44,174 nt of DNA from Brevipalpus yothersi (GCA_003956705.1 QZCP01000812.1:28809-72982), one strand, 5' to 3'; numbered from the stretch's first letter, positions 33,468 through 44,174 are shown. The notes: generated by a model not told the origin, from the letters alone. Numbers and translations are program-made.

Positions 33468-36102
33468 ATGTCACCAAAGGATTCTCTGTGTATTTTCATC
33501 TTAATTACCGTGATTTGCATCAAATCAGTGTTCAATCATGTATCTCATGCTGGATGTGAATGTATAAATAATTTTGGAACCACTCGTTTTGCTTGCAACG
33601 GTGTCAACGTTAATGAATCAACTTCAGGTGAGCATTTTTTTGCCAAAATCATATGCTCTATGCTCAAAGCGATCATTTTTGGGAGAAATATTTTCAGCAT
33701 CAAAAGAAAGAGATTGTTGAACAAGCCTCATGTAATGCTCATGACTTCCTTGAATTGCTCTCCTCTTCTCATAACGGTACCGGACTTAGTGAATAATTTA
33801 GGAGTTTTATTTGTAAGAGAATTTATGTGGGACCATCCAACTGGGTTGGAGGTCAAATGTTGACAAATAATAATACCATTCGATGACCTACAAATAGTTT
33901 TTCATCGAATGAAATTAGATAAGTTCATCAGAGTTAACTTGGGCTCTCTTCATTAGCAAAAATTTCCTCGCTAATCTGGCTATTCAGAATTTTGGCTTCA
34001 AATAACTTCCTTATCCTTTACCTCAAAGAATCTTAATTTTTTAAGCATCTCCTAATTACTTGATTATGTCTTTTTTTCTATTTCTACAAGGTTTCAATTT
34101 TATCGAGAAATACTGTGAAAAAAACATGAACTATGTTGTTAAAAAGTTGGAGATGTCATTTCATGGAGGCTCAATGCAAGCTATGCGAGATGATACATTC
34201 CAAAAAATACCAAGCTTAACAGCAGTGAAGATTGCTTTCACGGATATAACAAATATTTCTTGCAATCTTTTCGCCAATCTCAAGCAAGTAGAAACTCTCG
34301 AGCTATATCATGGTGAAATATCCAATTTCTGTGATAATTCACTTCGAGATCTGTTGAATGTTAAAACCATCACATTATCTGGTAACAAATTGACATCAAT
34401 TCCAAGTGGACTATTTCGAACTCTTCGTAACCTGACCATTCTAGATCTCGATGCTAATCAAATTGAAATGGTCAGTAGAGATGTTTTCCTTGGACTCGGT
34501 AATCTTGTAATATTGAATTTGAAGAAGAACAATCTCAACGAAATCGCATGTCAAGCTTTCAGTGAACTTCGAGGATTAAAAGAGCTCTCACTTGGTACCA
34601 ACAAAATAACGGCAATTTGTGATTCAAGTTTTGATGGACTGCACAGTATTCAATCTATAGACTTATCTGATAATGATTTGAGTGAAATACCGGACAAATG
34701 TTTGCAAGTTGTTCCATCACTGAAAGCTCTAAATTTAAGTAAAAACAAATTACGTCGTGTTCCAGTTCGCGGTTTTGACAAACTTTTCAATCTCAAATAT
34801 TTGAATCTACTGGAAAATGCTATCGCTCATATTGATTCGGAAGCATTTACTGGCTTAATTAATTTGGAAGGCCTATATTTGAATGAAAACAATATGGAAA
34901 TGGTGAGACGTCGAATGTTTGTTGGTCTGGAAAATTTGAAAACTTTGGATTTCGTTGGTAACAAGATAAGAGATTTTGAAATGATGGCTTTTGCTGAGCT
35001 GATCACCCTGAAATCCCTTGATTTAAGCCGCAATCAAATTCGTGTGATGAAGAAAGATGTTCTCTTTGGACTTCAACAATTGGAAACATTAGATTTGAGC
35101 CATAATAAATTGGAAGCACTTGAGGATGGAGCTCTTGAGCCATTAAGAAATCTGAAAATACTTACACTTGCCAACAATAAACTCAAGGCTCTGGAAAATT
35201 ATCATCTAAGAGGACTGAAAAGATTGAGAACGCTTGATCTTCATGGAAATGAGCTCAATAGCATTAATCCCTCCTCATTCGTAGAGCTTGGTGAACTCTT
35301 TTCTCTTGATTTATGGAACAATCGTCTGGTTCAAATTCCCAACAATCTATTAAAGAATCAAGAGAATTTAAGTGAACTCAAGCTAGGAACCAATATGATC
35401 AGTAGAATAGAAACTTTTACGTTTCGTGGGGCTAAAAATTTGCGCACAATTGATCTTCGTTTGAACAACATCAATGGTATTGCAGATCGAGCTTTTAAGG
35501 ACCTGAAAAATTTGACAAACCTGGATCTTGGTCATAATTTTATCTACTTCCTCAGTCCTCAAACATTCAGTGGTCTGAGTAATTTGAAAATACTGAATTT
35601 ATTCCAGAATAAGCTGACCTTCGTCCCGAAAAATATTTTCTCTGATCTATCATCACTACAGAGACTTTATCTTCATAACAATGCAATTATGCAAGTGCAA
35701 GATAATTGTTTCCAAAATTTGTACAATTTGCAACTACTCAATATGAAAGCTAATCAATTGAGCTACATCACCAGGGGCACATTTTACATTGAAGAAAGAA
35801 ACTTTACTAATCCTGTGTCAATCAATGTGAAAAATAATCGTATTCGTTCAGATCAAATTCGAGGAGATGCTTTCCTAAAGCCTAGATCTCGAAAAGTTCG
35901 CTTAGAACTCCAGCAAAATCTTCTGACTACCATTCCGGAGCATCCATTTAAGCTGTTCATTGCATTGGGAAACAGTGTTCATATTTGGGATGGAAATGTT
36001 GGCAGTCCAAATCCAATTGAATGTGACAGTAAAGCTAACCGTTGGTGGATAGAGGATAGAATATCAAATCCAGGCCCTTTCCAAGATTTTGGGTGTAAAT
36101 AA
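33468..36102 (+). CDS. Secreted leucine-rich-repeat protein with 22 LRRs
   Basis: Exons 33468-33627 and 34091-36102 join in phase 1 to give 723 residues. Residues 1-28 are a signal peptide. A Cys-containing N-terminal cap follows (GCECINN, RFACNG, KYCEKN). Residues about 95-623 are 22 LRRs; repeats 2-21 are each exactly 24 residues (LxxLxLxxNxLxxIxxxxFxxLxx) without insertion. The C-terminus has a short cap with two cysteines (PIECDS and FGCK) and no transmembrane helix, so the product is probably secreted. The repeat type and caps resemble arthropod extracellular LRR proteins of the slit/chaoptin-like group and those annotated as oplophorus-luciferin 2-monooxygenase non-catalytic subunit; orthology is not established. 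AATAAA overlaps the stop codon (36098-36103). Confidence 0.88.
33628..34090 (+). other. 463-bp intron of the LRR gene
   Basis: Donor gtgagc at 33628 and acceptor TTCTACAAG ending at 34090, phase 1. The reading frame runs on into the intron to 33863, but that extension has no LRR or cap motif. No other feature seen. Confidence 0.7.
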
Positions 36103-36508
36103 ATTTGATTCACGCAAATTATGACAGTTTCGAATCATAAGTTGAGCCTTTACAGCCTCTCGCCTGTAGTGCTCCAGCTCAATTAACAATGTGTCGTTAT
36201 CACCATCATACTGTTTTCGGATCTTGAGATTCGAGGCGAAAAAGATACGAGACGATCCATGCATTAATCAAACATAAACCTTAAATTATTTAAATGTATT
36301 TATTTTTGACTTTAAGTAAAAGTGAATTGTATTTTATTTTCATAACTTGTTTCTTAATTTTCAAATTGAACAAAATTAAGTTTCACCATAATCAATTTAA
36401 TATTGTCCTCACATAAAAAGGTAGAGGAATGAATAATCAACAAGCTGATAGAATCCATGAACGATCGATGATAAATTTACTTCACCAGTGAGATGAATGG
36501 TGAAAAAT
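36103..36508. other. Convergent 3'-3' spacer between LRR gene and PTAR1
   Basis: 406 bp. It holds TTTATT at 36299-36304 (AATAAA on the minus strand, about 205 nt after the PTAR1 stop). No gene is supported. Confidence 0.5.
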
Positions 36509-38088
36509 CTACACCTCTAAACGTTCAGTGTATTCTGACATGTCCCACTTTAGGACTCTGGAGCACCAGTGGACGTGTCGTGTCAAAAGAAATTGATCAT
36601 GAGAGCCTTGCTGGATGAATTGCAATTCATCTCGATGAAGATCCTCTTTTCGATCACTACAGAGAGGGTTTAGTTGACTTAATAGGAAGCGTCGATAGAT
36701 AAAAAATGATTCACGACTTGGATGAATGTTCAACAAATCAGCAATGAACTCCATTTCATCGAGCAGAATCGAGTAATAAGAAACTTGACTATTATTTCTG
36801 TCGGTCACAGATTTTTTCAACAAATGGTTCAAGCGTAAGAAGATGAATTGTCGATAGGAATATCCACTAAAATCGGAAACATGTCTTTGTATCCAATTCT
36901 TGTTTGTTTCCAATTCATAAAAGCAAATCTGGAAGAATGAATTTGAATCATTATTGCTCAGAGAACTAACGGTTTTCAGACTCACATTGATCCCATGTCC
37001 AAACTGTTGGATAACCCAACGACGATGATTCCATGCATGGTAATGACTCTGGTAGCGATCAGCAGCTTCATAGCAGAGATTCAATTCGTAGTTCACCAAG
37101 TCGTCAGTAATTGATTGGGATTGCATCAGCTGACGTAAGAGCCATTGTCTGCAGGGATTAAAGACGAAAGAATTGTGACTTTGATCAACAACAAAAACAA
37201 CAACAATATAATCTACTGACCTGTGGGCAAAATTTTCTGGTGCTTTATTTGGCCTTTTGAGAATTAGCTCAGAAAATTTCAACTCATCGGCAATGGTAAT
37301 AAAGCCATCGAGAACCAATTGCTTCCTGCAAGATAAAGTAAGATAGAATGAATGAATAACTCTCAACTATCAGAGTAAATAAGATGAGATATTGTTTTCT
37401 CGCAAGACATCATCACGTACCGGCAGTTCCATGCAGTGGTAAGATCAGGATTCAGGAGTAATAGACACCTTGTCCATTCATGCAGAGAAGCTTTGTCTGG
37501 CAAAGATAAGAAGGAGTTTCAGTTATGCAATCAAACATGTATAATTGATCACTTCGAGAAATAAGCACTTGGTAAACAGGGTACACTCATATTACATGCT
37601 GGTGGTCATATTTTGACACAGAAAGCAGAGCAAATTTTTGTTGATTAGTAAAGAAGCGTATACAATATTGATCAACGATTAATAGTTGTACAATTTGTTC
37701 TCCATTTACCTCTTCGAATGTGATTATTGCGACTTTCGATGAATTGATGGTAGGTATACTGATATAGATGCTTAATTGACCAACTTTCCAAGGCCAGCCG
37801 ATGATCTTGAAGTATAACTGGACTTTTATTACATATTTTATCCTCAATTGGAATAATATCAAATTCAAGGCTGCAAAATGAATGTATATATATACATTAG
37901 TGTATGAATATGTGTGTGTGAATTAAAAGGTAAATGATGATGATTAATCTTCGCCCCCCAAAAACGTAATGAAGAACACAAACACAAACTATTGATACTC
38001 ACAGATTTGGTTCACGTTCAAATATTATTCTCAAATCTCTCAAAATTCTTCTAGCCAAAGAACAATCTTCCTCAGGATTTCCCATCAT
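36509..38088 (-). CDS. PTAR1: Protein prenyltransferase alpha-subunit repeat-containing protein 1 (PTAR1; tempura in flies)
   Basis: A prenyltransferase alpha-subunit relative. In vertebrates PTAR1 pairs with the RabGGTase beta subunit (geranylgeranyltransferase III) to modify SNARE Ykt6; the fly gene tempura affects Rab1/Rab11 traffic. Minus-strand exons 38088-38003, 37870-37710, 37496-37421, 37325-37221, 37148-36986 and 36928-36509 join in frame for 1011 nt, 336 residues (human about 400). PPTA-type repeats are visible: TAWNCRKQL, ENFAHRQWLLRQL, YHAWNHRRWVIQQF, FSGYSYRQFIFLR and FFIYRRFLLSQL. NPDLTTAWN and AADRYQSHYHAW match the human protein closely. The protein lacks the long acidic insert of the vertebrate C-terminal half. 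Two in-frame ATGs start the gene (38088 and 38085). Confidence 0.93.
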
Positions 38089-38577
38089 TGGATTACCAAA
38101 CACCGATTAAAGAAAAAAAAATTCGATCAAAAAATTCAATTCGCTTGAGAATGCAAAAAATTTTCACGCTTTAAGACAGCTCCGCCAGCAGTGTGTGGAT
38201 GAAGAGAACTCTGGTGTTCATGATCGGTTGCATCATTCGGTTGAGTTTCGATTTGATAACGAAAATGTCTTAACGAGATACACCACTAAACGAATTAATA
38301 TTCGATTAAGTATCATTTTTTTACCACAAAATTATTTAATATTGTCTGATGATACACTGAGTGGACGCTGAGAGCTATCAAATTGTTGATTGTTGATCAA
38401 TTTATCATACACTCTCATCGGTCAGAGCGAGGGATGACAATCAAGATAGATAAAGATGATAAAAGAGAATGCTTAGAATTTTATTTCGTCACGCTATCAA
38501 TGAGATGCTGAATTTGTGTGGGGAAAAATTAGAAGAGAATCATTCGAATGAATTGATAAGATATTGAATTAATGAGT
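38089..38577. other. Spacer between PTAR1 start and PIAS-like stop
   Basis: 489 bp between two minus-strand genes in the same direction. It contains TTTATT at 38480-38485 (AATAAA on the minus strand, about 93 nt after the PIAS-like stop) and presumably the PTAR1 promoter. No gene seen. Confidence 0.5.
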
Positions 38578-40648
38578 TTAAGGTGTGGTGAGGTCGACCT
38601 CGGATCCAGGATCTGACATACGAATGTTTTCCATTTCTGCATCATCCATACTTTCGAGGCGCTTCAAGAGACGTTCATCCTCTCCTCTGCAAAAAATTCA
38701 TTGAAATGGTTGGTAGAACTGTTTAGAAACCTATTCAAATGTCAGCCATTCTCAATTATTACTCACATATCCGATGCTACAGTAGTTGCAACAACAGAGG
38801 CTAAATCGATCCCATTTCTTGTCGGATCAGTGTCCATCGCCGAATCGATATTTTTCTCAGATGAAGGTCTACCACCTCCGTAAACATCCTCGAGAGATCC
38901 ATTTTGATTTGAGATCTGAGAAGTGTCACCCATACCTGAAGCAGTCTCAGATTCTGGTTCAGGATCAACGGGTTGGGGAGGAATGTCAACGGGGGACAAT
39001 GGACTTTCATCATCATCTTCACCCTCACTATGGTCATTCTCCAGGTCAACGAGACGAGTTCGGAAAACTTTTCCAAGATAAACTGGAGACCATCCGCCTT
39101 GAGAATCCATTTCAAAAGCTTTACATGATGTATATGTAGCAGCAAGAATATTGACAAACAGGCCGTCGACAACTAGTTGGTCTTCTTTCAGTTCCGTTTT
39201 ACACACCGGACAATGCCAAGTGACCTTGCGCCTATTTCTTCGGAGGAATGCATTTTTATCAAAACATTCCACATGAGTACAGACTTGCCCTCTCACTGGA
39301 ATGTCCATACGTTGTTCAGTGATGGGGTCTGTCAAGGGATAAATTCTACGGAAAACTTGCGAAGTCGGATTATTGTTGACAATTCTTTCATTAACTCGCA
39401 TGACTAAGGAAGAGATAATAAAGATATATTATCAGAACAAACGTGTGCATTAAGCACATTAAACTTGACTCACAAATCTTGTAAGCGAAACTCGGGTCTG
39501 AGTATCTGGTAAAAACAAATGGTAGTTCATCTTTCTTTTTGCGGGCTAGAACAACAGAAAATATATGTGGTTTGGCACTACCATCGAAGAAAATTTTTAT
39601 CTTTTCGATTGTATTTCCATCAGCCACCAGATAACGTGAAATATCAGCAGGTCCTTCAATTGGAGCATTTTCGTCTTTCTCAGTCTAAATAAAATTGAAT
39701 ATTGATAAATATTGGTTGAATATTGGCTGTTCAAAATATCATATCAATCAGGAGCTTTGGAATGAGAAGGATAGTTTCAGCTAATAAATATAGTTATAAA
39801 GGTATAAATGTAGTAGGTAGTATCTAATGAGTTGAAACTATCTGTCTCATCCCGATGAACCCGGCTGTAGATACTTACAGCTTTAGTTAAGGGTAACGGA
39901 ACATCGTTGATCTTGATTTCCATTCCGTAGTCAAAGATATCATCATAAGGATCATCTCCATTCGACTTGTTAAAATATGACAAGCGTAGTAGAACACAAT
40001 AATTGTCCAAATTGATTTTTTTGGATTGACTTTTCGATAAAGGGAACATACAAAGATCCGAGCTGGTGTCAGAAAAAGTTGGCGGGACAAGAGTGTGCAC
40101 ATGGTCATATTTCTCGTCATTAAGGGGAGAGAATGTCAGCTTGTATTTATCGGGATCAAATTCAAATCTTGCTTTCTTGATCACTGTAGTTCCAATTCCA
40201 TTGGATGCTCCCTTGTATTTGGGATAATTATCTTCCTCACTGGGACCTGTCCGTTTGCGAGTCATTCGAGCAACATTTCTCGAAGCGGGACCCGACATTT
40301 TTTTTCTACGGGTACGGCTGTTGAAGCTTTCCTGTTCTTCTTCTTCTTCAGTAGATTCAAGAACAAATGATGATTGCCTAGAAAGCACGAAACAAAATGT
40401 AAAGCAATTAGTGTTGGATCAAATTAAATAACAGAGAGAAAAAAAGATACACAAACTAGAAGCCGCCATACCTTGAGTGTTGTTGAATAATGGAGTTTGG
40501 AATTCGCGTTAAATATACAACACAATCCTGAATGGTTGAGAGAGATGATTGAGGAGGTTCAAAGAGGATATCACAAGAGAGATGTTGATAGATACAAAAT
40601 AATCAATAATCATTTGCTAACCTGATTGGGAAAATCAACGTCGCTCAT
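38578..40648 (-). CDS. PIAS/Siz-family SUMO E3 ligase, SP-RING protein lacking a SAP domain
   Basis: Transfers SUMO from the E2 Ubc9 to nuclear targets, using an SP-RING to hold the E2. Minus-strand exons 40648-40622, 40527-40472, 40377-39879, 39684-39474, 39403-38767 and 38686-38578 join to 1539 nt, 512 residues. The N-terminus has acidic and basic runs (STEEEEEQ, RTRRKKM, RMTRKR). A PINIT-like region spans about 75-264. The SP-RING spans about 285-350 with CTHVEC (306-311) and WHCPVC (327-332), then VVDGLFVNIL, the usual PIAS continuation. A candidate SUMO-interacting motif, RLVDLENDHSEGEDDD, follows near 381-395. No SAP domain, normally at the PIAS N-terminus, is visible. The fly PIAS is Su(var)2-10, but divergence makes orthology uncertain. 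It could be a divergent second PIAS. The donor after 40622 (gttagc) is weak. Confidence 0.83.
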
Positions 40649-40720
40649 CGGAATAGCAAAACATGCTTTAGGAGCAGACCGAAGAAAAATGCGGCGATAT
40701 CAACTATTAATAGTTAGATG

Positions 40721-40789
40721 GAAAGAGAAAGAGAGAGAAAAAGAGAGAGGGACAAAGAGAGTGAGAGAGAGAGAGAGAGAGAGACAGAA
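40721..40789. repeat. GA-rich microsatellite upstream of the PIAS-like gene
   Basis: Imperfect GA/GAAA repeats including a clean GAGAGAGAGAGAGAGAGA run. They begin 73 nt upstream of the PIAS-like start codon on the minus strand. In arthropods such tracts can bind GAGA-type factors; here it may equally be neutral. Confidence 0.85.
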
Positions 40790-41192
40790 GTAAAGCTTAG
40801 CCGCGAGGGGAAAGGGCACAAGTTCGAAGGGAAAGTGAACAACAAGGTGAACTGGTTGATGTGACAGTTGAAATAAAGATGTGTAGTGATCAAGGTTGAT
40901 GAGTCAAAATAAGTAAAAACTAGTTAAATTGGCGTTAAACATGGTCACAAACAAAAGAGAAAAGCAATGAGAAATGAAAAAAAAGTGTTTCAAGATTCTA
41001 TTGATTGCTGAGCAATCATTGCTCCATCAAGTGCTGCCGCCTATAATTCCTATGTTAATTTTTCGGCATTTTTTTTGGACACTGATTAGCGTATATGTCG
41101 AAGGCATGATAGACTCATAATGAGCAGGATTAATTTAGACGATATTCTAGAGATTTTAAAACTAAATCTATAAGCACACTGTGTAAACATAC

Positions 41193-41217
41193 AAGAGAGA
41201 GAAAGAGAGGGGGGGGG
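41193..41217. repeat. GA plus poly-G tract
   Basis: AGAGAGAGAAAGAGAG followed by nine G residues. The homopolymer length is prone to sequencing error. Confidence 0.8.
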
Positions 41218-41527
41218 TTACGGTATCTCTTCAATGGGTTGTGATAGAGTATCATGTGATAAGCGAATCGAATGATGAAGAACTGATTGCTTTATCGGCT
41301 TGCCTACACTGTACTTCGGCGGATGGACACTTCCGGTTGATAGGAAAGAATTTAATACAGTTTCATGAAGAGTGGACTGTTTTTCATTCCGAAAGAATTG
41401 AGGCAAAGTTTTCGAACTCTCTCTCTCCCTCTCTTTCAGTCTTTCTGTTTTAGGAGATGAGAAATTAAAACTTTCAACTCACTATTGAACCAATTTTTGC
41501 GGATACAATCGATTAAGCCATTCTTGA

Positions 41528-41530
<3 letters not shown>

Positions 41531-41582
<52 letters not shown>
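41531..41582. repeat. Perfect (TC)26 microsatellite
   Basis: 52 nt of uninterrupted TC. It is complementary to the GA tract at 40721-40789, about 740 bp away, so the two could in principle pair. Confidence 0.95.
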
Positions 41583-41587
<5 letters not shown>

Positions 41588-42688
41588 CCCTAACAAGGTA
41601 ACAATTGGATAGAGGAAATAAACAACTGACTTTTGATAAATAGCTCTCCAGAGATCAATTTTCAAAAATCATTCCTAGATGGATTAAAGACTTTCGCAAA
41701 GAAGCAAGATCGTTTGAAGTATTTTTATTCTCAGATAATTTTTACATTTTGAGAATCTGTTGATGAGATTGCGATTGATCATGGAAAATAAGCTAGAAAA
41801 TATTAATAATATTAATAATTATGAAGAGGTTTTGATAGAATCAGGGGGAAAATTTTCTCAGATTTTTGATCGTTCTTAGAACTTTGATTTTTAGAAAAAG
41901 GGGTTGGGATTCTTACTGTATTATTATTTAAATTTGGACATTTTTATCATGTAATTTTTTCTTATTTTTCAGGTATATTGTTGAAAATGTGTAGAATATC
42001 CTCTTTGAAAACATTTCTTCTTAAGAATTCATAATTCATGTTCCTCTCATCCAAATAATTTTTTACCCCAGAAACTTTTCCAAGATGTTTAGAAATTTTT
42101 TAGAGCAAGGGAATTAGACTGCATACTCATCTTAAAGCTCTCAAAATCAGCAGGATGGGGTCACAGCATCATGAATTATCGAATTGGACTAGTTACATTC
42201 AAATGCAGAACCTGCAAAGGCGGCGGTGAACTGACCAAAAGAGGCATAAAATATGTGAATAGGTGAATAAGAAAATTTTCTTATTAGACCCATGTCTCTT
42301 AAAAAGAGATGAGTCAGAATCCTCCTACCATCTGCTTGAAGTGACTTTTGCAGTGTAAAAAAATTAAATGACTGACAATGTTAGCTTTTCGTGATAGGGC
42401 ATTAATAGTAAGTGAGGATGTTAAAATGTTAAAATGGGGTTCTCATGGCCAAGAATGATCAAATTCAGACTATTGGTAATGAAAAGTATAGGAATCATTC
42501 TTGTTATCCAAGTAATTTAGTGGGGTAAGTTAAATTTAGTGCTAAGTTATTGGCAAAACATCTGGGAATGAACGATTTAGAAGGATATCAAATTTGTGGC
42601 TCTTTTCAAGCTCGTTAAAATTCCTTTTTTTCAGTCACTTTTCTTTTCAATTATTTCGTCGTGTACACAAAATAATTAAACAATCAAA

Positions 42689-43405
42689 ATGTCGAATATT
42701 TTCAATCTTTTTCTGATTTTTCTCTCTATTCCATTGGTACATGTATCAAGTCAACACTCCTCGGACCCCTTTCCATTGGTGTCCTGGGCATTCTGTAATA
42801 CTTCTTCTCATGACCGTCAGAAAATGGTCCCACTCTTAATGGTTACCAAAGGTTATTTTCAAGAATGCTTGAAAATACATGTAAGTTCCATCAGAAAATT
42901 CTTCATGATAGTGAGGAACTGGTAGAAATGAATGGTATTAACGATTATCTCTTCAGAGAAAGGCAAGCAAAGGGAACGGAGGGCCAGAAGATTGCAAAGA
43001 TATCAAGCCTATTGGTTCTAATGGTGAAGAAATGTCGTAAGCTAAGAAACTCTTTCTTCTTCTGCTCAATCTAAATTTTGAAATTTCTTCTCATTTAGAA
43101 ATCAAGAAAATTGCAAGAAAAATGCTCAAATTTATATTGATGGGGTGAGAATCACGCATTTGAAATGAAAAAATGGTATCTTAATGATGTCTCCATTTTC
43201 AGGTAAAATGCGCTTTGAAGACTAAAGATCACAATAGTCTGATGGTAAGCAAATATTGTAGAAAATTCTGAACATTCAGCTGATTCGAATTTTTCCTAAG
43301 ACTTGTATGTTCTTGGGCGACTTTGGGCTTTTCTTGGGAGCAAATTTCAAACAGAAGGCCAATTTCATACATCTATTTGAATTGTCGTCAAAGCCTAAAA
43401 GCTAG
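42689..43405 (+). CDS. Uncharacterised small secreted protein with six cysteines
   Basis: Five exons, 42689-42880, 42957-43036, 43099-43144, 43203-43244 and 43301-43405, give 465 nt, 154 residues. Introns are 54-76 nt with GT-AG ends; the phases 0, 2, 0, 0 match at every join. Residues 1-20 (MSNIFNLFLIFLSIPLVHVS) are a signal peptide. The mature part has six cysteines (AFCNT, QECLK, EDCKD, ENCKK, VKCAL, TCMF) with intervals 23, 16, 18, 12 and 12, enough for three disulfides. The spacing does not fit odorant-binding proteins and I recognise no family. An alternative acceptor at 43278-43279 would add seven in-frame residues before TCMF. AATAAA at 43536-43541 gives a plausible 3' end. It may act outside the cell, but no function can be assigned. 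Confidence 0.72.
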
Positions 43406-44174
43406 TTCAGTTGAGTTTGGAGAGGTACAATTGGTGCAAGAGAAGTTTACATCTTATATCATATCTGATGAACTCTAACATTTCTCTCAAGACCATTGTG
43501 ATTCTCTCTTAATTACAGTCTGAATATAATTCTAAAATAAAGATTGTTGCATGAAATATTTGAATAAGTAGATAATTAAGCTAGATAATCGTGTTTTGAA
43601 CAATGTATGTACAGTCATTTGATTCAAGACGCAAACGATTGTCCTAATAGATGGAATAGAGTACTAAATGGGCAGGGCTGGTATCGAATTAGCTAGTCAC
43701 TTAATCAAAAATCTACTCTAAAAATCATCAAATTGAATTTTTATTCTTTTTTCGATCTTCTATTGCTAAATTTCTTTCCTTATCTCAAGCAAGAGAATGA
43801 TTTTTTCGTCTGTGAGGTATACCTTCCAAGAAAAAGTGGAAATTCTTGTGATATTCTTTTGGCAACTTTGATCATGAGAATTCTTCCATTTCTCTGATTC
43901 GGGATGCTGTAGAGATTGGAAAAGGTCAATAGAAAAGTTCTCCTTTTTCCCATCATCTTTTTCTACTATCTAGTAGTTCTCCTACTTTTCTAGGTTCCAG
44001 GAATGATTGTTAAATCACACTAACCGCACATCACAATTCTTATGAACATTGCTTACAAGCTTGCGATGATGATGGCTACTTTTTCATGATCTATCATTGA
44101 TTTTCATTCAATGACTACTGTTTGAATGGGAAGGTGTATTATCACCAGTCGAAACATATGTATCTATAACAAAG
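43406..44174. other. 3' region and intergenic sequence to the window end
   Basis: 769 bp. It holds AATAAA at 43536-43541, 131 nt after the stop of the small secreted gene. Beyond that I see AT-rich sequence without open frames or repeats. Confidence 0.5.
43536..43541 (+). terminator. Polyadenylation signal AATAAA of the six-cysteine gene
   Basis: Canonical AATAAA 131 nt after the TAG at 43403-43405, the first one downstream of the stop. Confidence 0.5.

Larger units (their letters stand above)
40649..42688. other. Repeat-rich intergenic region, no gene called
   Basis: About 2 kb upstream of both the PIAS-like gene (-) and the small secreted gene (+). It holds GA tracts (40721-40789, 41193-41217) and a perfect TC tract (41531-41582). 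Overlapping opposite-strand open frames at 41218-41453 are not supported by motifs or splice partners. An initiator-like TCAGT at 42631-42635 lies 54 nt upstream of the next ATG. Confidence 0.5.

Noticed and set aside
41218..41453. Overlapping ORFs on both strands that look somewhat coding-like
   Set aside because: Both frames are short, lack ATG starts in good context, signal peptides, splice partners or motifs, and at most one could be real; evidence does not favour either.
42689..43405. Possible odorant-binding protein
   Set aside because: Six cysteines are present, but the C2-C3 interval is 16 residues instead of the usual 3 and the remaining spacing also fails.
1..44174. Transposable elements, tRNA or rRNA genes, CRISPR arrays, bacterial or viral insertions
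   Set aside because: No reverse transcriptase, transposase, integrase or viral protein motif, terminal repeat, cloverleaf or regularly spaced repeat array was found by eye; divergent or short remnants could be missed.

Overview
This is a eukaryotic nuclear window: AT-rich DNA, protein genes on both strands broken by GT-AG introns (mostly about 45-190 nt), AATAAA signals after several stops, TATA boxes upstream of two genes, and many GA/CT, GT and GAT microsatellites. The recognisable genes (cytoplasmic dynein heavy chain, myo-inositol-1-phosphate synthase, Vti1b, SF3B5, PTAR1, a PIAS-type SUMO ligase) are general animal genes. The His/Pro-rich cuticular-like secreted protein and the secreted 24-residue leucine-rich-repeat protein point to an arthropod. 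The compact layout and short introns would fit a small-genome chelicerate such as a mite, but that is inference. I see no bacterial, viral, transposon, tRNA, rRNA or CRISPR feature.

Layout. 1-3967: a tail-to-tail pair of uncharacterised secreted-protein genes sharing a C-terminal domain with two cysteines at fixed spacing; the minus-strand member has three tandem copies, one per exon. 5890-7868: myo-inositol-1-phosphate synthase (+) behind a TATA box. 8741-9439: Vti1b SNARE (+). 10193-11940: a 455-residue membrane-anchored protein with a furin-like site (-). 12899-13156: a tentative small ORF (+). 13433-14125: His/Met/Pro-rich secreted protein (-). 15983-31293: the complete cytoplasmic dynein 1 heavy chain gene (-), about 4665 residues, with one 9274-nt exon. 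32232-32489: SF3B5 (+), divergent from dynein. 33468-36102: secreted LRR protein (+). 36509-38088: PTAR1 (-). 38578-40648: PIAS-like SUMO E3 ligase (-). 42689-43405: a five-exon, six-cysteine small secreted protein (+).

The most interesting structure is inside the dynein gene. Two tandem 196-nt exons (20785-20980 and 20450-20645) have identical length and phase and encode two 67%-identical versions of the end of stalk coiled coil 1 and the first helices of the microtubule-binding domain. Including both, or neither, shifts the frame into a stop, so they look like mutually exclusive exons giving two motors with different track-binding tips. The second most interesting item is the CW-x(57-58)-C domain family at the left end, spread by phase-1 exon duplication.

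The genes do not form an operon or one pathway. They are independent transcription units for intracellular transport (dynein, Vti1b, PTAR1), splicing (SF3B5), SUMOylation (PIAS), inositol synthesis and secreted/extracellular products. All exon joins given here were made by eye from splice consensus, reading-frame phase and family conservation, without transcript evidence.
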